NCBI RefSeq assembly: GCF_003385455.1
Contig: NZ_QNUF01000010.1
Span: 1 to 64,000, forward strand
Direction: 5' to 3'
DNA length: 64,000 nt
Source of the DNA: Chryseobacterium rhizosphaerae
Lineage (GTDB): Bacteria; Bacteroidota; Bacteroidia; Flavobacteriales; Weeksellaceae
Both the position numbers and the translations under genes were made by a program. The notes under the pieces were generated by a model that saw only the letters and a program-made list of their open reading frames with translations, had not been told where the DNA came from and did no database searches. Shown here in pieces: positions 8,964 to 17,746 of the stretch. How positions within the stretch are numbered: position 1 is the stretch's first letter; each line of letters begins with the position of its first letter.

Positions 8964-9073
8964 ATCAAGTGTATTTTAAGTATTTTTAAATATCAATGGG
9001 ATTTTCTTTTTTTATTGACGGTGAAAATCATTACAACTGTTTACTATGTTATCCACACTTAAAACACTCAATT

Positions 9074-9811
9074 TTAAGCTTTACGAACCACAGACATGAA
9101 AATTTTCTTTTGTCCGGATACTTGCATACACCACCATTTAAATTCGTACCATCTGTAAGTATTATTATCAATCTGTACCTGAAGATTTGTAGTCTCAACC
9201 TCTGCTGCGTCTGTACGCCAAAATACTATATTATTAGCATCAATCTGAAGATAACTTCCTGTCTGCAGATTGTTATTTAGTGAAGTTTCATTTTCATTAC
9301 CCACTGTAGCAAACGACTGATAACTAACAAGTAAAGCCCCATTTGATATATTATATATACGTGGGTCATAATAGTCTGAATTAACTCCTTGTAAATTCAT
9401 TTCCAAGCCATCAATAGATGGTAAGGACTGCAAACCATTAGCAACTATATAATCTTTTAAATTAAATGTACTAAGCTGAGCAGTTGCAGCAGGTACAGAA
9501 TAAATTCTTGTAATAGCATCTCCTATATTCAAACCTCCATCATTAGGTTTGGGTAATCCATCAACATATCCTAGCACCCCATTTGCATCTGCTACTACAG
9601 TTTTAGTTGCGATGAAAGACTGATCTTGATTATCTGATTTTGAACCATCAGGTTTTGTAAAAATAGCATTTGCCGTTTGATGTTTGGGAAGTATTCGTAT
9701 TCTTTCATTACCATTAACATCCAATATTTCAGTTGGATTTCCAGTATTGATACCTACTTGGCTATAGGCGTTGACAAAAAAGAAAATTGCCAGGAAACTA
9801 AATTTTTTCAT
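9074..9811 (-). CDS. Exported modular protein (copy 2 of shared N-module)
   Basis: A 245-residue protein with signal peptide (MKKFSFLAIFFFVNAYSQ). The shared module follows: 'VGINTGNPTEILDVNGNERI', 'NAIFTKPDGSKS', 'VVADANGVLGYVDG' (about 19-95). The C-terminal part (about 105-245) differs from both paralogues: 'GLEMNLQGVNSDYYDPRIYN', 'TGSYLQIDANNIVFWRTDAA' and 'YRWYEFKWWCMQVSG'. It is rich in beta strands and aromatic residues and may be another jelly-roll type. Likely secreted or surface-exposed. Ligand or function unknown. Confidence 0.72.
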   Translation of the reverse strand: MKKFSFLAIFFFVNAYSQVGINTGNPTEILDVNGNERIRILPKHQTANAIFTKPDGSKSDNQDQSFIATKTVVADANGVLGYVDGLPKPNDGGLNIGDAITRIYSVPAATAQLSTFNLKDYIVANGLQSLPSIDGLEMNLQGVNSDYYDPRIYNISNGALLVSYQSFATVGNENETSLNNNLQTGSYLQIDANNIVFWRTDAAEVETTNLQVQIDNNTYRWYEFKWWCMQVSGQKKIFMSVVRKA

Positions 9812-9948
9812 AATGTTTTTTTTCTAAATGATTATTATTATTTCTATGGCTAGGGATAGTTTTAACCCTCATAAATTACCATTCAATATTTCTATTCCTT
9901 AATATTAAACAGATCCGGGGAAGCAATATTCTTTCACCCCAGAAGAGG

Positions 9949-9970
9949 GCTGGGAAATATTATTCCCAGC
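9949..9970. repeat. Perfect 8-bp hairpin in the 9812-10144 gap
   Basis: GCTGGGAA and TTCCCAGC flank a 6-nt loop. It lies 175 bases past the stop of the 10145-11068 gene, with no T tract. Otherwise the gap between 9812 and 10144 holds nothing I can identify. Confidence 0.45.
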
Positions 9971-10144
9971 TATATATTAAGACATTTGTGTTTTGTTTCA
10001 GAAAATACAACTGTATGATTTTCCAGACAGGTGCAATATTAAATAAAACGTACTTCTCAAAACTAAAAAGATAACTTTCACATCTACTTTCACCCCTACT
10101 CACTTCTACTCAAAACTTATAACAATCTAAATATCAATAAGTAA

Positions 10145-11068
10145 TTAAAAAAAATTTATAATATATAAATTCAAGTCAGTTTCCGTAGGAAGGTTAATTT
10201 TCTTGCGAATTCTATGTTTTTTATTCTCTATGGCCCGAATCGTTGTATTTGTTGCAATGGCAATTTCCTTTGTGGTTAGATTCAGTTTTAATAAAGCACA
10301 TATTTCCAGTTCTGATGAAATAAGATTTGGACATATTTTTAAAATTTTTTCAAAAAATTCGGGAAATTCAGATTTAAAATAGGTAATAAAAAGCGAGTTT
10401 TTACTCATTGCTAATTCATACAATTCATTGGAAGAGTTTATCTTATCCGTTTTCTTTATAAAGTCGTTAAGCTTCTCTTTTTCTATATAATATTTAATGA
10501 TCATTTTTTCTTTTCTATGTATAATGTACATTCCAATAAAAGTACAGAAGGAAATTTCCATCGCCTTATAAACTCTTATATACCAAAGTTTTACAGGTGA
10601 TAAATTTTGATGAAGAGATGAAAATATAGAATAGTCTGTGATGATATTGATTAAAAAAAATATTACATAAGTAGCCACCAGCATAAAAATGATATACTTA
10701 TCCTTATCATAGTCAAAAAAAAATGCTACAGCTATGGTAAGAGAGATATATGACAGATAGTTCATAGCTCCGTTTCCACTTATGGTATCACAGTAAAAAA
10801 TAACCAATCCCAGAAACCAGAAAAGAAGCATTAAAAGATTCCGGTTAAATCGTATGTTATCCGGCCAAAGCAATGTACACAGCATAAAAAGAGCCATTCC
10901 GAAAAATATTCCTCCATACACAGGCTGATCTAAAAAGAAAACATTCAGTACAACATTGCAACCAAGAATAAATACAAGCACAAGAGTATAAATATCAAAG
11001 TAAAGACTTTTTTCATACTCAATCTCATCTGCAGCCAATTGTCTTTTTTCTTTTATATAATTTAACAT
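10145..11068 (-). CDS. Membrane-bound LuxR-type transcriptional regulator
   Basis: A 307-residue protein. Six hydrophobic segments fill residues about 25-190, followed by a charged linker with helical heptads. The C-terminal domain (about 245-300) is a LuxR/FixJ-type helix-turn-helix: 'LISSELEICALLKLNLTTKEIAIATNTTIRAIENKKHRIRKKI'. A 6TM sensor fused to a LuxR HTH is common in flavobacteria; the signal is unknown. No sensor kinase is encoded nearby, so it should work as a one-component system. It lies between two genes for exported proteins on the same strand, possible targets. Confidence 0.78.
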   Translation of the reverse strand: MLNYIKEKRQLAADEIEYEKSLYFDIYTLVLVFILGCNVVLNVFFLDQPVYGGIFFGMALFMLCTLLWPDNIRFNRNLLMLLFWFLGLVIFYCDTISGNGAMNYLSYISLTIAVAFFFDYDKDKYIIFMLVATYVIFFLINIITDYSIFSSLHQNLSPVKLWYIRVYKAMEISFCTFIGMYIIHRKEKMIIKYYIEKEKLNDFIKKTDKINSSNELYELAMSKNSLFITYFKSEFPEFFEKILKICPNLISSELEICALLKLNLTTKEIAIATNTTIRAIENKKHRIRKKINLPTETDLNLYIINFF

Positions 11069-11495
11069 AACAATTTATATAAATCCAAAATAGGCAATTA
11101 TTCATCGAAATGTTCATCATCTGCTCTATGTGCAATAAACTAAAATACGCACATACATAACATATTAAATAACAATGATTTACATTTTAAATTTAGTTGT
11201 AAGAATTTCCGAAAATAACAAACCCATTTCATTCAAAAGTCTAAATTTTACTTGAAAATAAAGGATTTTGAGCTTCTGTCTTAAAAATAAACCATAAATT
11301 TATCTCAGAAAAACAATTCACTTTTTTATACTATTTTAAATTGCTATTTTCATTAATTCATACATCTTTCAGCTTTCTTTCAGGAAGCTACAGTTATTTT
11401 TTATACAATTACCCCGTGTTATATCGTGTTATATTTAGATATATCATTACCATTTCTAAATGATTTTAGTTTTGATAATTATAATTATATTCTAA
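11069..11495. other. AT-rich intergenic stretch, nothing recognised
   Basis: No ORF, RNA gene or clear hairpin was identified here. It lies between the LuxR-type gene and the remnant at 11496-11665. Confidence 0.4.
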
Positions 11496-11665
11496 CCATG
11501 ACAAGTATCACCCCATCATTTAAGTAAATTATCTTCAAAGTACTGGACATCCCTGATACAAGTCCTAATACTTCATTAGCAATAATCGCCTTCGTTTTCA
11601 CAAAAGTTCAGTCTTGGGATTCGGACTTGGTTCCATTAGCTTGTAATAAAGATAATGGTTGAATT
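11496..11665 (-). pseudogene. Remnant of a fourth exported protein's N-module
   Basis: Read on the minus strand, this DNA encodes 'ANGTKSESQD', a stop, then 'TFVKTKAIIANEVLGLVSG'. This aligns with 'PDGTKSESKNQTFTATKMVV' and 'ADANGVLGYV' of the neighbouring protein at 11704-12714. An adjacent frame carries 'TIIFIT', which corresponds to 'NAIFTK'. An in-frame stop and a frame change mark it as a decayed copy of the shared module. It lies directly downstream of the intact paralogue, so a tandem duplication is likely. Confidence 0.55.
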
Positions 11666-11703
11666 ACGTTTTGAAATATTTGAATAAAAATATGGATAGT
11701 AAT

Positions 11704-12714
11704 CTACAGATTCAATTTATCAAGCAGTGAAGCCATAAGGTTATGAAGATATTTTTCCTGCTCTGTATCTATGAATGTGCCTGAAATGCTTGAATTTCTG
11801 AAGACTCCTTCATCCCAAAGAAACATAACTCTTCCGCCTGGCCCTGTCATCCATATTCCTGCTTGGGTTAACGAAGGTGCAGCAACACTACCTCCTTCTC
11901 TAGCCAGAAGTTCAGAACCTGGAGCCAATTGAGTATTGAGTACTCTCCCCATGGTTTGAGCTCCAATAATGGTTGCAGTATTCGAAATAGTTCCAAAAAC
12001 ACCCGTAGTTCCGGTACTTCCCGCTATGGGAAAGGCATTAATTCCTCCTGAAGACACAGTTCCTGTTCCTCCAAACCCTTGAAGAGCAGGAGTATTCCTG
12101 CCTGCATCAAGTAATACCATAACCACTCCACCCAGATTAGCAAAATCCTTGATCTTGGCTATGATCGTTGCATCCAAATCTTCACCATTTTTCACTCCAA
12201 TACAGAAAACATCTACAAAGTTTTTCAGCTGTGCTCCTGTATAGATATTCAATTGCTCTGTTTCAAATTGTTGAAAATCGATCCCTTCAACTTTATTATA
12301 AATCCCATTGGGTCCATAATTGAGCCTACTCTGTAATTGCGAATTGAAAATAGGAAATCCTGTTCCTCCTATTGCATAAAGGTTTCCATCCCATAATCCT
12401 GCCCAATATCCTATCGTTACTCGTTTTTTAAGTCCACCTGGTATAGTGGTCGGACTCCAATCCACATACCCCAATACTCCATTTGCATCTGCAACAACCA
12501 TTTTCGTAGCCGTAAAGGTTTGATTCTTGGATTCTGACTTAGTTCCATCAGGTTTTGTAAAAATTGCATTGATTGAATTATGCTTGGGAAGTTCCCTTAC
12601 CCTTTCAATTCCATTGACATCAAGAATCTCTGTAGGGTTAGGAGTGTTAATCCCTACTTGAGGGAAAAATAAACTTGCCGAAAGGCTCGTCATTAAAATA
12701 AATACTTTTTTCAT
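11704..12714 (-). CDS. Exported modular protein, large C-terminal domain (copy 3 of shared N-module)
   Basis: A 336-residue protein. The start at 12714 gives a proper signal peptide (MKKVFILMTSLSASLFFPQ); the frame is open to 12822, but the extra 36 residues look non-coding. The shared module follows ('VGINTPNPTEILDVNGIERV', 'KPDGTKSESKNQTF', 'VVADANGVLGYVDW'). Residues about 100-336 are a different, larger domain with an alternating alpha/beta look: 'YTGAQLKNFVDVFCIGV', 'IKDFANLGGVVMVLLDAG', and a Gly/Thr-rich segment. It recalls a flavodoxin or class I glutamine-amidotransferase-like fold, but no catalytic Cys-His pair is evident. The fold is inference; function unknown. Confidence 0.72.
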   Translation of the reverse strand: MKKVFILMTSLSASLFFPQVGINTPNPTEILDVNGIERVRELPKHNSINAIFTKPDGTKSESKNQTFTATKMVVADANGVLGYVDWSPTTIPGGLKKRVTIGYWAGLWDGNLYAIGGTGFPIFNSQLQSRLNYGPNGIYNKVEGIDFQQFETEQLNIYTGAQLKNFVDVFCIGVKNGEDLDATIIAKIKDFANLGGVVMVLLDAGRNTPALQGFGGTGTVSSGGINAFPIAGSTGTTGVFGTISNTATIIGAQTMGRVLNTQLAPGSELLAREGGSVAAPSLTQAGIWMTGPGGRVMFLWDEGVFRNSSISGTFIDTEQEKYLHNLMASLLDKLNL

Positions 12715-12986
12715 TTGTTTTGTTTTCGTTATAATTATGACCAGAGAAAGAGGAAACAATTCATAGGAATGAAGTCTGGCAATTTTTTGGCAACAATAAG
12801 AACTTGAACATGAATTCAGCAAGTATATGTATTCATATTTACAGCTATTTATGATTACTTAAACTCTGATAAATTCAGTCATAAACAAAAAATACATTTT
12901 ACAAAATACAACTACTGATAATCAATTAATTAAATCTTATCACATTATTGTTAAATTAAGAAAAATTCACAACTAAAAATTGATAA

Positions 12987-13019
12987 TTGGTTAAAAAAAA
13001 GTAAAATATAATATCTTTG
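12987..13019 (+). promoter_or_regulatory. Promoter of the 13156 regulator gene
   Basis: A -33-like TTG (12987-12989) and the -7 element TATCTTTG (13012-13019) are separated by 22 bases, close to the Bacteroidota consensus TTTG-N19-TAnnTTTG. Transcription should start near 13027, about 130 bases before the ATG at 13156. Confidence 0.6.
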
Positions 13020-13155
13020 TCTCACCCAAAAAATATGAAAATTTAAAACTTGATTTTCTTTTTTTATTCTCAAGTAGAGATTTATTTATAAAAAAAGGAA
13101 CAATCTTTTTTTCAAAAACACATACACCCTTAAATATTTAAACCCTAAAAAACAC

Positions 13156-14766
13156 ATGAAAAAAGCTGTATTACTTTCCCTTCTTTTTCTGTTCTGCTTT
13201 TGCAAGCAGCAAAAACAAAATGTACAGGAAGAAGATATTGATGAAGCAATTATGGCTGCCAATAAGATGCTTGACAGAACTTCCTCCAATCTCAATGTAG
13301 ATAATAGCATTTCTCTTTTCACAAAAGCAGAGAAAGAGTCAGAAACCATAAGTTACAAGAAAGGAATCATGGAAAGCAACAAGTATTTGATGACCATTTA
13401 CTATAGCTTTGTACAAGACAACAAAAAGTCTTTGGATCATGGTTATAAGGCTGAAAAGATAGCCCTTGAACTTAATAATGAACAAGCACTTTCCCAAATC
13501 CATGAATTTAGAGGAGGTGCCTTTCTGGATATGGGACTAATTAAGGAAAGTCATGATGAACTTCAAAAAGCACTAGCTTTATCCAGAAAAAATCAAAATC
13601 ATTTAAGGCTTTCAAGTATTTATCTTAAAATGCTGCTTTACACTGAAAAGACAAACGCTCCCCAAGATACTATACTCGCTTACCTCAATAAAAGTCTTCA
13701 TGAAGCAGAACGAATTAAGGATAATGATCAAGAACTAAGAAGTCCTGATGAGAAATATTATCAAATTTCCTACATTCACACAAATATGGGAATGTTTTAT
13801 ACAGGTATTTATAAACCTCAACAACCAGAACTTGCAGAAAAGCATCTTTTGGATGCATTATTCATCTTTGAAAAAAGAAAATTAAGCAATCCTACCAGCC
13901 AAATAAGCGCATTAAATGCTTTAGGTAGATTTTATGAGGCTACAAACCAACCTCAGAAAGCAGTTCCTTATGCTGCTAAGGCTTTGAAACTTGAAAAAGG
14001 AAGCCAACAGTTAGAGGAAAGATTAACTGCATTCATGGTGCTTGCCAATTCTTATGACACCCTCAAGGAGAAAGATTCCACCATAAAATATACTCAATTA
14101 TATTCTCATCTATCAGACAGCCTGGCAATCATCCAAAAAAAAGAAGTCAATACCACTCTTAACAAAATCAGCATCCAAAAAGAAAAAAGCTATCAGGCTA
14201 ACACTCAAAGAATCATTGCAATCGCACTTACTTCAATATTGATTTTAATAGTATCAGGATGGTTATATATAAGGTCGAGAAACAAAACAGCCAGAGGAAA
14301 TTATGAAAAATTGATAAAAAAGCTTAAGACAGACTATCATTCATCTGTAGAAACTATTGAGGAGGTAGAAAAAAAAATACCTACAACCCTTCAAATCTCA
14401 GAGGAAACCCAAAACTCCATTCTTGCCAAATTGGAAAGATTTGAAAATTCTAACAGATATCTGAAGAAAAACATCAGCCTGAGTTCCCTTTCCCATTCAT
14501 TAAATACCAATCAAAGATATCTTACAGAAATCATCAAAACCCACAGGGGAAAGTCCTTCAGTAATTACATCAATGGATTAAGGATAGATTATATCACCCA
14601 CAAACTCTATGAAGCTCCTCAATACAGAGAATATAAGATCAGTTATCTGGCTGAGGAATGTGGATTTGCCTCGCATCAGGCTTTCATAAGGGTATTTAAA
14701 CAAGAAACCGGAGTCACTCCTTCCTATTTTATTGAGAAATTTAAAAGCCAGAAGCAGAAGCTTTAA
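13156..14766 (+). CDS. TPR sensor / AraC-type transmembrane regulator (copy 3)
   Basis: A 536-residue paralogue of 1786-3417 and 5160-6746. The N-terminus MKKAVLLSLLFLFCFCKQQ is a signal peptide with cysteines near its end; lipidation is possible but the box is poor. TPR-like helices span about 30-330 ('IHTNMGMFYTGIY', 'LNALGRFYEATNQPQKAVPY'). One membrane segment lies at about 353-374, followed by RSRNK. The AraC double HTH (about 425-536) has 'KISYLAEECGF' and 'TGVTPSYF'. It is the only one of the three on the plus strand, with its own promoter, and is followed by a large inverted repeat at 14941-15018. Confidence 0.85.
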   Translation: MKKAVLLSLLFLFCFCKQQKQNVQEEDIDEAIMAANKMLDRTSSNLNVDNSISLFTKAEKESETISYKKGIMESNKYLMTIYYSFVQDNKKSLDHGYKAEKIALELNNEQALSQIHEFRGGAFLDMGLIKESHDELQKALALSRKNQNHLRLSSIYLKMLLYTEKTNAPQDTILAYLNKSLHEAERIKDNDQELRSPDEKYYQISYIHTNMGMFYTGIYKPQQPELAEKHLLDALFIFEKRKLSNPTSQISALNALGRFYEATNQPQKAVPYAAKALKLEKGSQQLEERLTAFMVLANSYDTLKEKDSTIKYTQLYSHLSDSLAIIQKKEVNTTLNKISIQKEKSYQANTQRIIAIALTSILILIVSGWLYIRSRNKTARGNYEKLIKKLKTDYHSSVETIEEVEKKIPTTLQISEETQNSILAKLERFENSNRYLKKNISLSSLSHSLNTNQRYLTEIIKTHRGKSFSNYINGLRIDYITHKLYEAPQYREYKISYLAEECGFASHQAFIRVFKQETGVTPSYFIEKFKSQKQKL

Positions 14767-14940
14767 GAAAGAACAAAATAATTTTTTTTGGTTCAAAAAA
14801 CAATATCTGTAACTTCGTAATAAGATATTATTGGTTTGTGAAGATTTAGCCCTTATTTGCCCCTCGATGGTGGTAAATAATTGATAATGAAATACCTGAA
14901 ATTTTTGTATTGGGAAATAATTAAGGAAAACAGAATAATA

Positions 14941-15018
14941 AAAAAAACCAACTTATTGATATTTAACCATTTACAAACCATATGTTTTTGTAACAGTTTA
15001 TCATAAGTTGGTTTTTTT
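14941..15018. repeat. 16-bp inverted repeat with 46-nt loop, possible two-way terminator
   Basis: The arms AAAAAAACCAACTTAT (14941-14956) and ATAAGTTGGTTTTTTT (15003-15018) match perfectly. They end in A/T runs that would be U tracts in both directions. It lies between convergent genes (13156-14766 plus, 15198-15827 minus), consistent with a bidirectional terminator, although the loop is unusually long. The rest of 14767-15197 holds nothing recognisable. Confidence 0.55.
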
Positions 15019-15197
15019 GTTCCTAGTTGTCTCCCAAACTGGCAGTACTTTAATTTTTAAAACCAGCGAGCAATTACTTCACTTAACCTATCTTATTGTT
15101 ACTTAATATACCTTAAACAGGTTTGTTTTTCTCACAAGAAGATAAAAAAATACAGCATTAGCCTATTGTATTGTCGTATTATTGGGGAGTATAATAC

Positions 15198-15827
15198 TTA
15201 ATGGGTTTTATTTGAGGTTGTATCAAGAACAAACTTTAGGTTTGCAAAATCCGTATTGGCTTCAACTAAGGTGCAAATTCCACCGCTGTATGTGTAAGTA
15301 GTAGTGTTTCCGTTCGGCAGATTGATCCTGTATTTTTGGGAATTAATCTTCTGAATAGGAATCATTTTTTGGAATTTCTCCGAAAAAACAGATTTTATAT
15401 TTCCGGGTTCATTAAAATACAGGCTTGCAGTAGAGCTGAAAATGGACTGTTTTAGAGAACCATTAGCTCCATCTTTGTCCGAAAGAGTATAAAAATTTCC
15501 GTTCCAGGTAGCCGTGTTGTTCACTTTTAGTTTCCCGTTCATTGTTCGGTAAAGTTTGGCCTGCTGTAGAATATTCTGCTTAAAAGTAACACCCATTTTG
15601 TCATAAATCTCAATACTGTAAAGGATTTTAACTTTAGCGCGGGATTCAAAAAGATATTCCGTGATATCGTCTTTCAAAGAACGTTCTACGCGGATATTAC
15701 CAATGGTTCTATCGTCTTTTATAATAGAATAATTCAGATATTCTTTGGTAATTGATGTTGTAATGTTTGCTTGAAGATAATTGTTCAACATTATCGAAAA
15801 AAACAGGAATGCTTTTATTGTTTTCAT
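15198..15827 (-). CDS. DUF6134-like exported protein
   Basis: A 209-residue protein with a hydrophobic N-terminus (MKTIKAFLFFSIMLNNYLQA) acting as signal peptide. The mature part is beta-rich: 'YSIIKDDRTIGNIRVERSL', 'VKILYSIEIYDKMGVTFKQN', 'LPNGNTTTYTYSGGICTLVE'. The pattern 'I..D.R.IG.I.V.R' with a later NG-rich strand matches my memory of the Bacteroidota DUF6134 family, whose function is unknown. A -7-like CAAAATTA (reverse of TAATTTTG) at 15931-15938 lies about 105 bases upstream, without a good -33. Confidence 0.6.
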   Translation of the reverse strand: MKTIKAFLFFSIMLNNYLQANITTSITKEYLNYSIIKDDRTIGNIRVERSLKDDITEYLFESRAKVKILYSIEIYDKMGVTFKQNILQQAKLYRTMNGKLKVNNTATWNGNFYTLSDKDGANGSLKQSIFSSTASLYFNEPGNIKSVFSEKFQKMIPIQKINSQKYRINLPNGNTTTYTYSGGICTLVEANTDFANLKFVLDTTSNKTH

Positions 15828-16117
15828 TGTTTTTTATTTTTTAAATAATAATGACTTCTTTTATTAGGGTTTTCTATTGGTGTATACTGAAAGGCCGAAA
15901 GGTGCATTCATAATAAAAATATTTATGATGCAAAATTAGGACTGGGAAAGGCTTAGAATGTTCCGTAAGATAAATGCGAACTACAATTTAATCATTTGAA
16001 AACAAGATATTTAAATACAAGACTACGTTCTGATTTATAATTCTGAACCTTGTTTTTTAAAATTCCGGAGGTGTTAGATGATAGTTCTTTTTTGAAGCAG
16101 TAACTGATGATGAATAA

Positions 16118-16402
16118 AGTATAGTATTCTCATTTCATAGTTCCCTGTTCCCAATTTTAGAACAGTTTGAAATGCATCCAATTTACTGGCTGTACACTGA
16201 ATATGGTAACCTTTACTTTTTTGAAAAAATGGAAAGTTGACATACCCAATATTATGCTGTTAACACCATTAAACAAAAAAATAAATATGTTACGAAATGC
16301 AATCGTCATCCCGGTATAGACATTGAAAAACCCTTTAAAAACATTCCTGTATTGACAAAAGTTTTTAAAGTAAAAGCAGTCAGTATTTTTGAAAAAATTA
16401 GC
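16118..16402 (+). pseudogene. Possible remnant of a small gene
   Basis: On the plus strand one frame reads 'LEQFEMHPIYWLYTEYGNLY' and 'FFEKMES', hits one TGA, then continues 'QYYAVNTIKQKNKYVTKCNR' and 'HPGIDIEKPFKNIPVLTKVF' to a stop. The amino-acid make-up looks protein-like. The frame is open from 16118, and a Met lies at 16172. A single in-frame stop suggests a decayed gene. I do not recognise the family. Confidence 0.3.
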
Positions 16403-16432
16403 TAGTATCAGCAAGTAATCACTTACAAATTA

Positions 16433-17035
16433 TCATATTTTGTATTGATTTTTCTTTTCCCAGGAACCATTTTCATCGAGAATTTGTAAATAGCTGTTAG
16501 GTGGTTCATCAGAATGGTAAAGTTGATACAGCTGATCGGTTAGCGCTGTAAGGAAGGCAAAGAAAACTGAAAAATCTTCCTTTGAGTTGTAAAGTCCACC
16601 CCACTCACCCAAAACCCAACGTAATATATGACCATTGTCAAGCATGATTGAAACTACAGGATTAGGAATATTTACTTCGGATTGTTTGTAATAATCGTAC
16701 TTGTGTCCTCCCAATAATGATATTTCCCGGGCAGGAATTTTGATAGAGCTTATATCGGAAAATAAAACAGCACCGAAACAGGAACTGGTAAACCCTAGTT
16801 CACTTAAGGTAATGACTTCTACCGACTGTCTTTTGGATGCTACTTTAAACAGCTTATAAATAGCCATCAGCGTTAATGGCAAAGAGATCAGCAATAGCCA
16901 GGTCGGGAAATAGGATCCCGATGGTATCACTAAAATAGTACTCGTTAATGCAATAGTCACCAACGTCGTAAAAAACCAAATCAGAATAGTCAAGGTTTTA
17001 CTGCTGTTATTAAAACGAAATTGATAGGTCTTCAT
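16433..17035 (-). CDS. Membrane protein with two N-terminal helices, 200 aa
   Basis: Two membrane segments (about 15-37 and 42-62) are followed by a soluble beta-rich part with 'RQSVEVITLSELGFTSSCFG' and 'FSDISSIKIPAREIS', which recalls PH-like (bacterial PH / YcxB-type) domains anchored to the membrane. The C-terminal part is acidic and helical. The family assignment is inference. It stands alone between the remnant at 16118 and the cupin gene. Confidence 0.6.
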   Translation of the reverse strand: MKTYQFRFNNSSKTLTILIWFFTTLVTIALTSTILVIPSGSYFPTWLLLISLPLTLMAIYKLFKVASKRQSVEVITLSELGFTSSCFGAVLFSDISSIKIPAREISLLGGHKYDYYKQSEVNIPNPVVSIMLDNGHILRWVLGEWGGLYNSKEDFSVFFAFLTALTDQLYQLYHSDEPPNSYLQILDENGSWEKKNQYKI

Positions 17036-17155
17036 AAGTGTCCAAAAGCGTTGGTTAGATAAGATAATTTCTAAAAGAAAACTACAGTCTCAAAATAATA
17101 CTAAATCTACATGCATTCAGCTATATATTGGCACTTTATATACCGTTACCGGGTA

Positions 17156-17623
17156 TTATGGATTATTAGTAGTAATGACAAACATAATCAGGGGTTCATT
17201 TCCTGTATTTTCAATGGAATGATATCCGATGGAACTGATAGCGGTAATATCTCCTTTTTGAAGTGTTTTTTGACGTACAGCTCCTTCCGTTCCGGTTCTC
17301 TCACGATACTCTCCTGTTCCGTGTACAACCACATATAATTCTTCTTCATTCTTTTCATTATGGGTATGGAATCCGGATTCGTCACCGTTATTCAATAAAA
17401 CCATATAAGCAGCCAGACGGTTATTAGCCAATTCCTTATGATCAAACATTTGGATCATGTATACAATTCCTTTTCCGCCATACATATTTTCACGTTTATC
17501 TATACGGGTAATGGTACGCTCGCTTTTTTCAAATGCCATGACATACAGGTGGATGTGTTTTGAAACTTCCTGTATAACGTGATCAAATTCTGCTCCTTCA
17601 GACAATATAACTGTATCAGCCAT
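17156..17623 (-). CDS. Cupin-domain protein
   Basis: A 155-residue single-domain cupin. Motif 1 is visible as 'GFHTHNEKNEEELYVVVHGT' (about 80-99) and motif 2 as 'KGDITAISSIGYHSIENTGN' (about 126-145). The two His, the Glu and the later His are the expected metal ligands. The N-terminal ~50 residues are helical and precede the barrel. No enzyme activity can be read from this; many such cupins are sugar isomerases, dioxygenases or small-molecule binders. A neighbouring DUF1826-like gene lies 120 bases upstream on the same strand. Confidence 0.75.
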   Translation of the reverse strand: MADTVILSEGAEFDHVIQEVSKHIHLYVMAFEKSERTITRIDKRENMYGGKGIVYMIQMFDHKELANNRLAAYMVLLNNGDESGFHTHNEKNEEELYVVVHGTGEYRERTGTEGAVRQKTLQKGDITAISSIGYHSIENTGNEPLIMFVITTNNP

Positions 17624-17746
17624 GTGGGTTATCTATTAATTTATAATAATGAAGATCAATGTACCAAAAAATATATAAAAAGACAACAAAAACAGCTTTC
17701 ATTAATTTGTTTTCTGCTAAGTCTGAATAAAACTAAGGTATATGAT

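Noticed and set aside
7021-12714. Type IX secretion cargo
   Set aside because: No C-terminal sorting domain could be recognised in any of the three exported proteins.
12715-12822. N-terminal extension of the third exported protein
   Set aside because: The signal peptide begins at 12714; the extra residues are unlike any paralogue.
16157-16414. Minus-strand ORF of 85 codons rich in Phe
   Set aside because: Composition is typical of an antisense frame of AT-rich DNA; the plus strand gives the more protein-like reading.
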